This document shows, in pieces, positions 46,501 to 56,832 of a stretch of DNA of 60,000 nucleotides (positions are counted from its first letter, which is position 1; each line of letters begins with the position of its first letter). This DNA is from Diphasiastrum complanatum (lineage: Eukaryota; Streptophyta; Lycopodiopsida; Lycopodiales; Lycopodiaceae). Made by a program: the position numbers and the translations under genes. Location of the stretch: assembly GCA_029204225.1 (NCBI GenBank), contig CM055093.1, forward strand, positions 27,007,566 through 27,067,565, written 5' to 3'. The notes beneath the pieces are model-generated. The model ran no database searches. It had not been told where the DNA came from and was given only the letters and a program-made list of their open reading frames with translations.

Positions 46501-46731
46501 AAAACTTGCAAATTTCATGTCACTACATTTTTGTACCCATTCCTCAGGTAAACAGCAGCATATACCAAGCATTCAATCTCTTGTAGCACGCAATAAACAA
46601 AGAAATACAAAATTTGACATGCCATTCTACATATTCTCTAGGCATTGAATGTGACAAGTGATTCTTGTATACACAAAGTGGCATGTGATTGGATTCTTCA
46701 GATAGATATCTATCTTCTCAAAGAACAATAA
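43546..46731. other. Stretch without a supported gene, left of the U2B''-type gene
   Basis: Short frames only, on both strands (for example 44797-44372 minus, 141 codons, Cys/Phe-rich and without a domain). A strong small hairpin lies at 44780-44838. The 3' untranslated region of the minus-strand U2B''-type gene must end somewhere left of 46731; no clear polyadenylation signal was chosen. Confidence 0.45.
44780..44838. repeat. Near-perfect 26-bp inverted repeat with 7-base loop
   Basis: Arm 1 (44780-44805) and arm 2 (44813-44838) pair over 26 positions with one mismatch (ATTGTCAAATAGCCGCAATG against CATTGCGACTATTTGACAAT, continuing to GAGTGA/TCACTC). The loop is AGCAGAA. Only the short hairpin is visible; similarity does not extend outward. 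Confidence 0.85.
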
Positions 46732-47019
46732 CTACTTCTTTGCATATGAGATCTGCATGGCATTTTTAGGAGTAATTTTGAAATTTTGGAGTGCTTGCAG
46801 TGCAGAAGTCGACTGCCCATCATCTAGATATTCCACAAAAGCAATACCAGGCTTTGCCTCGATCATTCGTACTTCCTTGAAACCTGGAAATTGTTGAAAC
46901 AGCATTTGTAACATCATGCTATTTGCCTCATTAGGAAGATTTTGTACAAAAAGTATGTTGTTGGGTGGAGCTGGAGGTTCTTGCACCGTAGGCTTCGTAT
47001 GCTGTGCCTGAGGAGCAAC
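46732..47019 (-). CDS. Last exon of the U2B''-type gene (second RRM)
   Basis: 96 codons including the stop. The exon opens after acceptor TTTTTTTGCAG|GTT and encodes [19 protein letters not shown], then the whole RRM2. No frame lesion. Confidence 0.9.
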   Translation of the reverse strand, partial: VAPQAQHTKPTVQEPPAPPNNILFVQNLPNEANSMMLQMLFQQFPGFKEVRMIEAKPGIAFVEYLDDGQSTSALQALQNFKITPKNAMQISYAKK

Positions 47020-50000
47020 CTGCAAAAAAATTTCAACGTCTCAGAAGTACTAATTACTGCAGAACTGTCACTTAAAAAAGATGAAGTGTAAAATAAAATT
47101 CACTCTCAACACCTTGCAACTTCTACAAATCCCCATGAACATATGCAGGCTGGAAGCCCAGACAGGTTGTCACTTTCTTTAAACTGGATACCCAAAGCTT
47201 AAAGACTTGAAATTCAGAAATATAACATGCAAGACAAGGACGCGCAGCTTTGAGGGACCAAGAACCGAAGAACCGCCCCTCCCCCGCTTTCAAGAATCTT
47301 CATTACTTGAAGATAGAACACCTAAACAAGTCCATGACTAGTTGATAAAGTTAGCATCCCACGGATACTGTTACTAGGACTGGGAAGAATTAGATACTTA
47401 GATAATAAACAGCAACCAGTATTTCACTAACATGCAAACCCTTGGAGGCTAAGTGGGTCCAATATGCTACTACCAAGGTTGCAAGCCTGCGTTCCGGAAC
47501 GCGATCCGGGATTTCCCATTAGGGTTTCCCGGAACGCAAATTTTTTTTTTGTATAGTTGCCAATATGGGTATCATGTGAAAGGATATCAAAAAAGCAATT
47601 GCTATGCAGATCTGTTGCTTGGTTTCAGATGGCTGCAGGCTACATTGATTAGAAATCTGGACATCAGTAGATGGTTTAAGAAAACTGGCTGCATTTTCAT
47701 ATGGTTTCAAAAGTTTGGACATCAATAGATGGTTTCAGCTATTCCAAAAGAAGTATACAATTCCCGCCAGTCTAAGGAAGGCTCCTTCTAACTCTTTCTA
47801 TCATTTTCTAATAGAAAACGGAATCAGTAGATCTGCAAACCATTGGCATCTAAACACCATTCAAAACTGATTTTTGATATCTATTGGAAAAGCATGTCCA
47901 CCATTCAATTACGGTTTAGTTAGCATTGAACTCAAAAAAAAAAAAAAAATTTGGCCATTACTCCTTTTTCCACAAAAAAAAAAAAAAAAAAAGTTTGCGA
48001 TCCGGGTTGCGGATCGCTGACATCCTGGATCGCACGATCCGAAACGTTTTTGCAGCGGATCGCGATCCGCTGCAACACAGGCTACTACCCTCTACACAAT
48101 ACCCATTGTACTTATCATAATCTCTCCTAGACCTAATTGAAAAGATGAAACATAACAAAGCCAGAGACATCGATGACCTAGAATCAGAATTGCTAATTCA
48201 TGAATCAGAAATCATATCGCCCAATGTGCCCATCTCCTGGTGCACGAGTATCATTCACGCCCTTCCAAAAAGTTGGTGACCTCATCAGACCATAAGACTA
48301 CCGCACCATTGTGATGGGCCACATTGCTACTAAACTTTATGGGATCGTACGTCAGCAACAATAGGCAGTGAAGCAGAGTCTACAAGGTTACAAGCTCTAC
48401 AACAGGATCATATATTTACTCTCAAGGCTTTGACTGAGGAACCCAGGTCCAGGAAGGAGAAGGTATATTGATGTTTTGTGGACTTCAGACCTTTGACTCA
48501 CTACCAAGACACAACTCATACAAAGACTGATAGAATAGCTTTCACTATGTCTCTGTCAGGTTTCTACATTTGTTACTTCTCTAGATGAAAAATTGCAAAG
48601 TCGTGATAAGAAACAAGGATTTATAAAAGATGGATGATGGATTACATCAGCACAGATTGGATTGTCTCATATGTCCTCATCTTGAAGACATCAAATGCCA
48701 TATCCAAAAAAATGTCCATGTTCCATTAATGTGGAAAATATTACCAAAAGAAAAAAAAAAAGGCTCTTCGAGTGTTTCTCAAAATGCATAGAAGTGGGCT
48801 TACCACCAGTCGTCAATGTTCTAGCATCAAACTGAAAGATCAATTATACAGATATCATGAGCCAAAACTTCCAACCTTTGGGGAGTTATGTGGCCTTCTA
48901 TTACAAGAGGAGATGGGAGGAAGAATCTTCCCGAGAGAGAAGATATCCAGACCATGCATTTGCTTCTAAGAAGAAGCTGAACTTTCAAAAGAAACGCAAA
49001 GATAAGGGGAAGAACTCAAAGGTGTCTAAGTTACAGATTGGAGAAGAGGCAAGCACCAATTCCTCATCTACACCCAAGAGGAAGGGCATAACTAATAAAC
49101 TTGTACACTTGAGTACCGAATAATCTAGGATTAAGCTGAATCCTATACCCTTGCTTTCAGAATTGGACTGTCCTCACAGAGTTTATGCTAGCCTTCCAAA
49201 AATGCAGGTTTGAGCTTGTTATATGAGGTATCAATAAATTTCTAATATCGCTTTTTTGAGGAGCTTAAAAGCTATGTGGAAGTCTATTGAAATGCTGAGC
49301 ATATGATAGTTGCATTTCAACACTATCGTGGTAAGGATGGGCATTCCACTTTTGAATGCCGAAAGAAGCAAAGTGATCAAAAGAAGGGAAAGAACCAACA
49401 GGGTCACTTTGTTGATAAAGTTGCTGAAGAAAAGCGATCTCGAGAACAAAAAGAAGACCCTAAGTCGAGATGTCATCCTTGACGAAGACCGTTCACCCAA
49501 AGTACAGGAGCGACAGAAAGATGGAACCAATGAGTTCCTATCCTTGATTGATTCCATGGATGAGCCTAGTCAAGAGTCTTGTTAGCATCAAGAAGAACAA
49601 GAAGAAGATTCTGAACATGCTAGTTTGAGGTCTCAATTTGGCCAACTACAAGAAGGTGAAATTGGAGAAAAGTGGAAGACTAGGACAATACCATTGGATA
49701 CATTGTTACTATCCACATTGCCTACCACTAGGAAGAAGCTATCTAGGCAGTATTGGGAAACAATCAAAGAGGGGCATATTTTGGAGGAGGAAAGAGCAGG
49801 GTTTAAGAAGATCTCTTAGGTCTCATGAGAGACAAGAAACTAACTGTGCCCTTATGTCCTGAAAGCAGATGAGTCATAGTTCTTTCACAATGCCGTGAAG
49901 GAAAAGGTATGGCGACGTGCCATGCAAGAGGAGTATGACTCCATTGTGAAGAATGATACATGGGAGCTCATTGCATTGCCATGAAGGAAGCAGCCAATAG

Positions 50001-53000
50001 GTTGCAAGTGGGTCTATAAGACCAAGTTTCATGCTAATGGAACCATGGACAAGTACAAGGCAAGGTTGGTGGCAAAAGGCTACGCCCAATAGGAGGGGTT
50101 AGACTATGATGACACCTTTGCACTTGTCGCAAAGATGACATCTATCAGGACTGTATTGGCCTTAGCCTCATACTTTGATTGGGCTGTCCATCAAATGGAT
50201 GTCAAGTGTGCCTTTCTCAATGAGCAACTTCAGGGAGAGGTTTATATGGAGCAACCGATCTTGCAATGCCTAAGCTCTTGCACGAGATGAAAACATATTT
50301 TAACACTTCAAACAAAGGGATCTGCGATCGTACGAAAGTCAAAATGTGCCATCCACATTTTTCGATGGATTTTTCTTGATCCTCAGCCATTTTCAGATCA
50401 ATCTAAAGCTATGAGCAAGGTAGCCCATCTCCATCTAGAGGATTCAAGCCTTGGATCAATGATTTTGATCCAAAAATTCTTGTATTAAGCTGATCTTCCG
50501 AAACTGCTTATGAAAGCTGAAAATAAAAGAAAATGACTACTTCTTTTTTCCATTTTCCACTACATCCGATCCAGTCTGAAGCTATGGCTACCTCTAGCCA
50601 ACCTTTACAAACTCTATAGCAACTTGTATCACTGTATTTGACCAAGAAACGAGGATTCCAACTTAGTTTCTTTGAAACACTAAACAAATTTCACGAAAAA
50701 ATTGAGGTTCACAACTTTCTCCACTTTTGTCCAATTGTTTGATCTTGCACAAAGTCTATATAGCTTCTTAGCTCTCCATAAAGTCTTCCACGCCTAAAGC
50801 AATGCTTTAGCACTCTTAACATAAACATTTGAATGAACAAAAGTAGTGAATCTTTGCCGTCACCACTTGCTTTCTCCTACAAGGGACTTTCTCAACTCGA
50901 AGCTCTCCACAGGCACTTCAACTAATCTCTAATACCATGAAAACAAATTGACAGAATATCATAAGCATTCAAATTAGAGGGAGCAAGAGAATGAGAAATG
51001 CACACATACTGAGGAAGAGCACACACTCACTTGTGTCATCTCTTTATTTCAAAATGATAGGAGCACAATGCTAAAAGTAGAGAACCCTAACCGAATTAAC
51101 TAGTTACCAACAAATATCCCTGTTCACACTGTGCTTAAGTCTAGGTTGGTTAGGACCTGTGTTGCAGCGGATCGCGATCCGCTGCAAAAACGTTCCGGAT
51201 CGTGCGATCCGGAACTTCAGCGATCCGCGACCCGGTTCGCAATTTTTTTTTTTTTTTTTTTTTTTTTTTGTGGGAAAAGTAGTAATGGCCAAATTTTTTT
51301 TTTTTGAGTTTAATACTAACTAAATCAGTTTTGAATGGTGTTCTGATGCCAATGGTTTGCAGATCTACTGATTCCGTTTTCTGTTAGAAAATGATAGAAA
51401 GAGTTAGAAGGAGCCTTCCTTAGATTGGCAGGAATTGTATACTTCTTTTGGAATAGCTGAAACAGGGGGTCCGGGGGGCGGTAGCCCCCCGGTGGGGGGT
51501 TTGGGGGGCAACGCCCCCCAAAGGCGGGGTCCGGGGGCTGCGGGTAGACCCCGGCCCCAACGGTAAGGCCTCTTCATGATTTGGCCTTCCAACTCCCTGA
51601 GTGAAAACACACTTTACTGTTTCGCACCCGAAACAGTTGGCATACTACATAGTCCAAATTTCTGAAACCATATGAAAATGCAGCCAGTTTTCTTAAACCA
51701 TCTACTGATGTCCAGATTTCTAATCAATGTAGCCCGCAGCCATCTGAAACCAAGCAACAGATCTGCATAACAATTGTTTTTTTGATATCCTTTCACATGA
51801 TACCCATATTGGCAACTATACAAAAAAAAAAAAATTTGCCTTCCGAGAAACCCTAATGGGAAATCCCGGATCGCGTTCTGGAACGCGGACTGCAACCTTG
51901 GTTAGGACAACATTTAGAACGTATATTGATCATCGCTTTCTAATAGCTTTTGACTCAACACCTTCTCATATGCATATCCAAAACTTGTGAGATCGTCACT
52001 TCTCATTAGTTATTATATTGGTTATCGTGACACTATACAGAAATTTGGTGGGATGTTCAACTCTCCTAAGGGCATATTTGAGTCTAGTTACAGCATTATA
52101 TGAGTGAATCAAGGTTCTTCGCTCTCTCCTACACTATTTAATCTCTATATTGACAAGCTTGCTACAATCATTGGTCAACATGGAGCCCTTTGGTTACAAA
52201 TTGGACCTTATAATATTATTCATACTTTCATGGCAGAGTGCACTCATAAGTGTTCATGATGCAATAGCCACCTGCAATTCTACTAACATTGTAAGTAATG
52301 TTCCTCCAACCATTGAAGATCTTTCACTCTCAGCACATGTTGGATGAACCACATTATCATGAGATGCAAATCACAACATCAACTTGCTTCTGGGAGCCGT
52401 ACCAGTATCCAGACCAATTATAGGCTTATCCAGGTTTGAAAAGGATGAAATACAACAGCAAGTGTCAGCTCTATTGCAGTGAGCATTAGGTGCTTCTAGT
52501 CAAAGTCCATTTGGGCTGCCAGTATTGCTTGTTGACAAAAAGGACGAATCAATTGATTAGGCATTGATTATTGAGCACTAAAAATGACTATAAGGAACCA
52601 ATTCCAGACTCTGCATATGAACGGCCTTCTTCACAGCCCTCATTAGTATCTGTGTCCTGGTTTACTTTGATGATATTCTTTTACAACATCGCACTTGGCT
52701 CGCACACGGACCATCTAGCTTCTGTTTTACAATTATTGTCTGCAAATCAACTCTATGACAAATGAGCTGAATGTTCTTTCATTGTTTTTGAGGGAGAGTT
52801 TTCAGTTTTCTTGGTTTCTTATGGTACAGCTTGTATAGATACTGCCAAAATCAATATTATCCAGTTTGGCCCACTCTTATTGATGCCTATGACATCCATA
52901 CTTTGTAGGACTCCCACCAACCGAGGAAAATACCTATGTTACCAGTCAAAAGTGTTGATTAAGATGGGGTGACGCGCTGGTAACGGTTGCAACTTCCATT

Positions 53001-54531
53001 TGCTTAGGTTCTGAACTGGACTCCAATATTAAAAACCAAATGCACTCTTTAAACCGAACATTGAAAATACAGCTGAAATCAGAAAACTTGATATTTGAAA
53101 ATAGTGAACGTTGCAATAGCACCAGTAAGAAGCCAGTCTGCAGTGTGCATCTCCACCTCTGCCTATATTCTGATGCTTTAGGCGAATAACTAAAATTTCC
53201 AAGTTCTGCGTACTAGTATACATCAAAGTAGAAACTACAAAAGATGCTCCAATTTCAAATGAAAATTCCAAAATTTTAGAGTTTCAAGGGAAACCTAGTT
53301 TGCATAGCAGATGTTTATTGTAACTACTGGTTCCATCCAGCCATAGTGTTGAAATGCTAAAGCTTTTGATAAATGATGTAATGTAAGGGATTGAGTCAAT
53401 TAGATAGCTAATTATCAATGATGAAAAAACTATCCACCATATCAAGAAAACATGGTAACGGGAAACATGTTTCCTGAGCGTTTTGTCATGGGGGAAACAA
53501 ACAGACTTGATTTGAATACAATCTTCCCCTTGCAGTGTAAGTCACATTCTCACTCAATTTCTCCCTCTCTTCCACGTGCACTGTTCTGATTCCCTTGCAT
53601 TAGTTGGCTTTTATGATGATATGGTGTTTCCCCATATCCCATTTCCCCGTTATTGTCTCTTGTTTCCCAAGGAATATGCATTTCCCATGTGGGAAATGTT
53701 TCCCAAAACTAAGCAAGAAAATGTACCCGAAGAGAAATATCTTGACCTTAAGAACCTGCTACTAAACAGTTTTCAAGTAATTGAAATTCAACCTAGAGAC
53801 CTTTGGGCAGAGATGCGTAATATTGCAAGTTATCCTCATGATGTAACACTCATTGTATTCATGCATGCAAAGACTAGACCAAAAACAGAACAATCAGGTA
53901 GATCTGAAAAATGTTAGGTAGCCACTTAAAATAGTCATTCTGATCATGGTTTTGCAGATTTACCATAAATAACCCCAACATTGTATAGATACTGGCCCGT
54001 TCAGGTAACAACAGGTGCTATCCTCCAATGAGGTGGTAACATTTCTGTTTGCGAATATGACATACTATACAAACTTGTGATTGCACCTTCACTACCTAAG
54101 GTTATGTTCTCGACAATCTCAGGTGGAGACATTTTTTACAATCAAATAAAAACACCAGAAGGAAAAACATGCAGCAATTTACCGAGGGAGCAGCTCCATG
54201 GGTAGGTGGATGAGCTGCAGTTGGTGCAGGGCCTGCAGTTACTGTCTCGGATTGCTGCTCGCGCCTTTTCTTTTCAGCTGAACACAAGGTTACACATTGA
54301 TCAAATCCCTCGCTACAGAGCCCTTTCAGTGAATCATCAAAATATGCAGGAACTGTCAATTAACAGATAAAAATGTCGCCTTCAAACCAAAAGCATCATG
54401 CAAGAATGATGGCGTTCAATGCAATTATCAAATCTACCTTTTTCTTCAATTTTTCTTCTCTTTTCCTTGGGAACAAATGTCCCTTCACCTTTTGCTATGG
54501 CATCAGACTTGGTCTTTGCATATTGAATTTT
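46732..54531 (-). CDS. U2 snRNP B''/U1A-type protein, last three exons (5' part outside window)
   Basis: Minus-strand exons are 54531-54438, 54277-54183 and 47019-46732. Phases agree (0, 1, 0) and each boundary is GT-AG. The reading joins [19 protein letters not shown] and [12 protein letters not shown] (end of the first RNA-binding domain and basic linker), a variable Ala/Pro/Gln-rich linker, and a complete second RRM with RNP2 ILFVQNL and RNP1 GIAFVEYL, ending ISYAKK. Plant U2B'' and U1A share this two-RRM plan; the EEKAEKKRRE linker, SMMLQMLF and the ITPKNAM ending favour U2B'', which binds U2 snRNA stem-loop IV with U2A' in the spliceosome. The exon(s) coding RRM1 were not found up to 60000, so the upstream intron exceeds 5.4 kb. 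Confidence 0.88.
47475..48080 (+). mobile_element. Mutator-like non-autonomous element, copy 1 (606 bp)
   Basis: It is flanked by a perfect 9-bp duplication GCTACTACC (47466-47474 and 48081-48089). The ends are AAGGTTGCAAGCC... and ...CCGCTGCAACACAG, sharing only a short inverted core GTTGCA. Just inside the ends lie perfect palindromes GCGTTCCGGAACGC (left) and GCAGCGGATCGCGATCCGCTGC split here as GCAGCGGATCG/CGATCCGCTGC (right, 22 bases). The interior is AT-rich with T and A runs and has no coding capacity. A 9-bp duplication is the hallmark of the Mutator superfamily. Confidence 0.8.
48230..48560 (+). pseudogene. LINE reverse transcriptase fragment (part 1)
   Basis: Blocks on the plus strand, in shifting frames, are [37 protein letters not shown], a stop and CFVDFR. 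They match the same blocks in the LINE at 59.5 kb (ISHKMAKLYGSIL; DHAFVLRCIIEEAR; VYCCFVDFRKAFD). The catalytic Asp of CFVDFRKAFD is retained here as CFVDFR. Part 2 of the same element probably lies at 51.91-52.35 kb. Confidence 0.75.
48770..50275 (+). pseudogene. Ty1/copia fragments: gag-like, zinc-knuckle and reverse transcriptase blocks
   Basis: A Lys-rich piece (48857-49123; [16 protein letters not shown]) is followed by a zinc-knuckle-like [12 protein letters not shown] near 49335-49370 and acidic/basic linker sequence. From about 49930 there is a clear RT start: [12 protein letters not shown], a stop, [28 protein letters not shown], then [18 protein letters not shown] and [20 protein letters not shown]. 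It ends abruptly at about 50275 (MEQP), so palm motifs and RNase H are missing. Confidence 0.8.
50276..50927. other. No gene seen
   Basis: No coding motif. It probably contains internal sequence of the short minus-oriented LTR element to its right. Confidence 0.4.
50928..51112 (-). repeat. Short LTR (174 bp) with primer site, minus orientation
   Basis: On the minus strand TGTTGGTAACTAG... (from 51112) runs to ...TTGTTTTCA (50939), directly followed by TGGTATTAGAG (50938-50928), an initiator tRNA-Met type primer site with one change. TG...CA termini plus the primer site support an LTR; the very short length suggests a TRIM-like element. Its partner LTR was not found. Confidence 0.55.
51157..51899 (-). 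mobile_element. Mutator-like non-autonomous element, copy 2 (743 bp with nested insertion)
   Basis: Reverse-complement relative of copy 1 at 47475-48080, flanked by a different perfect 9-bp duplication GGTTAGGAC (51148-51156 and 51900-51908). It begins CTGTGTTGCAGCGGATCG and ends CTGCAACCTT. Both palindromic ends are present; the left-end-type palindrome is altered by one base (GCGTTCTGGAACGC). A 164-bp GC-rich insertion lies inside (51466-51629). Confidence 0.85.
51466..51629. mobile_element. GC-rich 164-bp insertion with 7-bp direct repeat
   Basis: GAAACAG flanks it (51459-51465 and 51630-51636) and copy 1 of the Mutator-like element lacks it. The left 100 bases consist of G-runs and C-runs that form perfect small hairpins (TTGGGGGGCAACGCCCCCCAA and GGGGGGCGGTAGCCCCCC). 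The right end reads CTGTTTCGCACCCGAAACAG, an 8-bp stem with a 4-base loop that includes the flanking repeat. No coding potential. I do not recognise the family. Confidence 0.7.
51909..52350 (+). pseudogene. LINE reverse transcriptase fragment (part 2)
   Basis: Readable blocks in changing frames include [19 protein letters not shown] and the segment near 52110-52210 that reads like [20 protein letters not shown], the LINE 'LFxLYIDEL' region after motif B. It continues the fragment at 48230-48560 after about 3.3 kb of later insertions. Confidence 0.6.
52430..52960 (+). pseudogene. Ty3/gypsy reverse transcriptase, strongly decayed
   Basis: Blocks: [11 protein letters not shown], then [19 protein letters not shown] (the usual SPFGSPVLFVKKKDG), a shifted DYRALN-like and NQFQTLHM segment, then [10 protein letters not shown]-type sequence that in another frame gives the FDDILL palm motif, and [10 protein letters not shown]. 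Several frame changes and stops. No Gag or integrase nearby. Confidence 0.7.
52961..54101. other. Intron sequence without recognised element
   Basis: A 113-codon plus-strand frame (53576-53917; [17 protein letters not shown] at its start) has no domain that I recognise and is antisense to the host gene; probably accidental or element-derived. Confidence 0.4.
54183..54277 (-). CDS. Linker exon of the U2B''-type gene
   Basis: 95 bases, entered in phase 1 after acceptor TTGTGTTCAG, left in phase 0 at CTCG|GTAAAT. It encodes [19 protein letters not shown] and then [13 protein letters not shown], the variable inter-RRM linker. Confidence 0.85.
54278..54437 (-). other. 160-bp intron of the U2B''-type gene
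   Basis: Donor AAAAG|GTAGAT and acceptor GTGTTCAG. A normal short plant intron beside the 7.2 kb one. Confidence 0.85.
54438..54531 (-). CDS. Exon at the RRM1/linker border of the U2B''-type gene
   Basis: 94 bases, opening after acceptor TTTTTTTGCAG. It encodes [19 protein letters not shown] and [12 protein letters not shown], the conserved stretch right after the first RRM. It starts in phase 0, so the preceding exon should end at a codon boundary after the 'DKPM'-type end of RRM1. Confidence 0.9.
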
Positions 54532-54641
54532 CTGCAAAAAAATGAATAAGCTAAAATTATGATACTTGTCAAACAAAAAGTTGCTCCAAGACCTCTACTC
54601 TAACAGAATTTGATACTCAAGGTAATGGAGAAGTTTGCAAT

Positions 54642-54642
<1 letters not shown>

Positions 54643-54687
<45 letters not shown>
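54643..54687 (+). repeat. CT dinucleotide microsatellite, about 22 units
   Basis: An uninterrupted CT run of about 45 bases, directly upstream of a LINE ORF1 remnant. Confidence 0.97.
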
Positions 54688-54689
<2 letters not shown>

Positions 54690-54992
54690 CTAGCCTACCA
54701 ACTGAAAGAGCTAACAGCAGACGTCCAAGCCTTGAAATTGGAAGTCATCCACTTACGCACAGAGAACCAACTGCTTCGGACAGAAATGGATAACAAACAT
54801 GCTTAATCATGGGCTTCCATCCTCATCAAGGACAAAGGTACAAGCCCACCTTCGACAGCCGATGGCAGAAGTAAGTCTGCCCCCTTCTCATCATTCATTT
54901 CCGCTACTCTTACGGAAGAAAAACTTCAAGATTCCAAGACTCGCAATATCAGGGTACTTACTGGCCATGGACATAACATTCTTCCCTCCTTA
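54690..54992 (+). pseudogene. LINE ORF1 fragment (coiled coil), one stop
   Basis: Frame from 54690: LAYQLKELTADVQALKLEV, IHLRTENQLLRTEMDNKHA, TAA at 54804-54806, then SWASILIKDKGTSPPSTAD, FISATLTEEKLQDSKTRNIR and HGHNILPSL. It parallels the ORF1 at 56.8-57.4 kb (LKLEVQKLRDEISQLR; SWAALFKGII; KRAKKALSINVRG). A second, older copy of the same ORF1 type. Confidence 0.65.
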
Positions 54993-56640
54993 AATTGCTT
55001 TTATCCTTAGAAGCTCTCTAAATAGGAAAGAATAACAGGAAAAATCATTATCCTTAGTTAAACTTTCACTTCGAACAAGTACTCAGAGATAATCCTATCT
55101 TCCAAATGATAATCTCTACACTGGAGTACAACTCAGGTTTGAAAAGTACACTAAGCGATTAATTTTCCATCTGGGTTATCTTCATCACAAGTTAGTAACA
55201 TCACCTTCATGTAAAACACTTACATGAAACACTGGGTGAAATAACCTAACTTAAGAGATTAAAGTTAAAGAAATAATAAAATAATTACAATTACAGTTTG
55301 AAATTATCCACAACTCTGACAGATAATTCATAAGCTTTCAAGTACAAATATCCTTAGAATCCAATTCTAAGATATGATAATTCATTCAACTAGAATCTCT
55401 AGGAGAATCATTAAGATATAGAATGATTAAAACTCAACTCTGAGTATCCCAGATATTCTTTTGAGTTAAATGCTCCTGTTTCTAGCACCAAATGCAAGAA
55501 AAAATAACATTCATTCATCTTAATAGACTTGTCTGTCTCCTATGATAACTAGAGATCCAATCAAACGAAAAACTGTACTCAAGCATCTACAGACCATAAA
55601 CTGTAGCAGAATAGCATCCACTAGATAAATAAGATAATGTGCGTGAGATCCATAGGTTCTCAATTAAAATACTGGAGTAGAGAGATTCAAAAACACTGAT
55701 CTGAATTCTTACTCAAATAATAGGAATTAATCATCACACTCAAGAATCATCACCATTCCTTTGAATCCTCTGACTATAATTAAGTTACTATTTATGATCC
55801 GTCAATCATAAATATTTTGTTTCATATAATTCGTCAATCATAATTTTCTGGAATCCAAAACCGTACTTAATCATTTACATGATACTGGAGTGCGCAGCGG
55901 AAGCGTGGTGGGCCCATAATCCACAGGTCCCATGATCGAAACCGGTCTCTGATACTTGCAGCGATTCATCTGATGTACTTCAATGATCTTTGGCAGAAGC
56001 AAATTTTCCAAGTTGCAGCGATCAGCGAGCAAGAGTAGCACATGATCCTTCCGGCAGACATCTTCACCCAAAGACAACGTACATGCATCTAGCTTTGCTG
56101 TCCAGCACCTCTAGACAGCGAACATGCAGAAGTAGCTTAGCTACTCCCTTAACAGTTCCGTTGCCAACTGCTGAACTGTGACCTACTTCCTCCAACTATC
56201 TGAAGCAATCCAGATGAGTATGCTGCATCGTACAATCTAGGTAATGTTGATGTTCATGTAAAGGACTAACCTGCTGCATTGGTAACGTATGAGAGAGCAT
56301 CCACGTTAGCTCCTGGTATTGCTGGATATCGACTGAAACAAGCTTTAGTTCTGATTCAAACATGAGATAACGGAGTTGTAGCAGCAAAGCAAGATCAAAT
56401 GCAACGAGGCAAAAGTTCCATTCAGAAGAGGGAATGCAAGGCACATTGAAGGAGGTAGAAGAGTTTTACCTGGCATTAGTGAGGAGCTTCTTTTTATAGA
56501 CTGGAAAGTAGTCCTTCTAACGGGAATTATCTTTGGAGCTTTGCAAATGACTGGCCTTTGCAACCTTCACATGCCATTATTGCCTAGATCCTGACTCCTG
56601 AATTCAGAGGATTCAAGCCTGTGACTTCAGCAACTCATTG
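54993..56640. other. Intron sequence without recognised element
   Basis: AT-rich up to about 55860, then of mixed composition to 56640. Short frames at 55871-56563 show no domain. No RRM1 exon of the U2B''-type gene was found on the minus strand here. Confidence 0.45.
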
Positions 56641-56832
56641 AAAGGGAATCGGGCCACTTTCTCACTCCTAGCCAGCTTTCCATCTGCATTGACACCACTC
56701 TCCGCTTCTTGCCAGCACCGTAGGTTCTGGAAAGGAAGAACCATCTGGAGCAGTTAACGTAGCAATCGAGTATTTCCAAGGCTCTGACGGGTTGGCCCTT
56801 GTCATACCTGCTCGCCTTGTCCCTGCTCGGAT

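Larger units (their letters stand above)
47020..54182 (-). other. 7.16 kb intron of the U2B''-type gene
   Basis: Donor CTCG|GTAAAT (54182-54181) and acceptor TTTGCAG (ending 47020). It holds two Mutator-like elements in opposite orientation, LINE reverse transcriptase debris, a copia fragment, a short LTR and a decayed gypsy RT. All coding debris read here is on the plus strand, antisense to the gene. Confidence 0.85.

Noticed and set aside
46732-54531. Assignment as U1A instead of U2B''
   Set aside because: Not excluded, since the two are paralogues; linker and RRM2 details fit U2B'' better, so it is kept as U2B''-type without a symbol.
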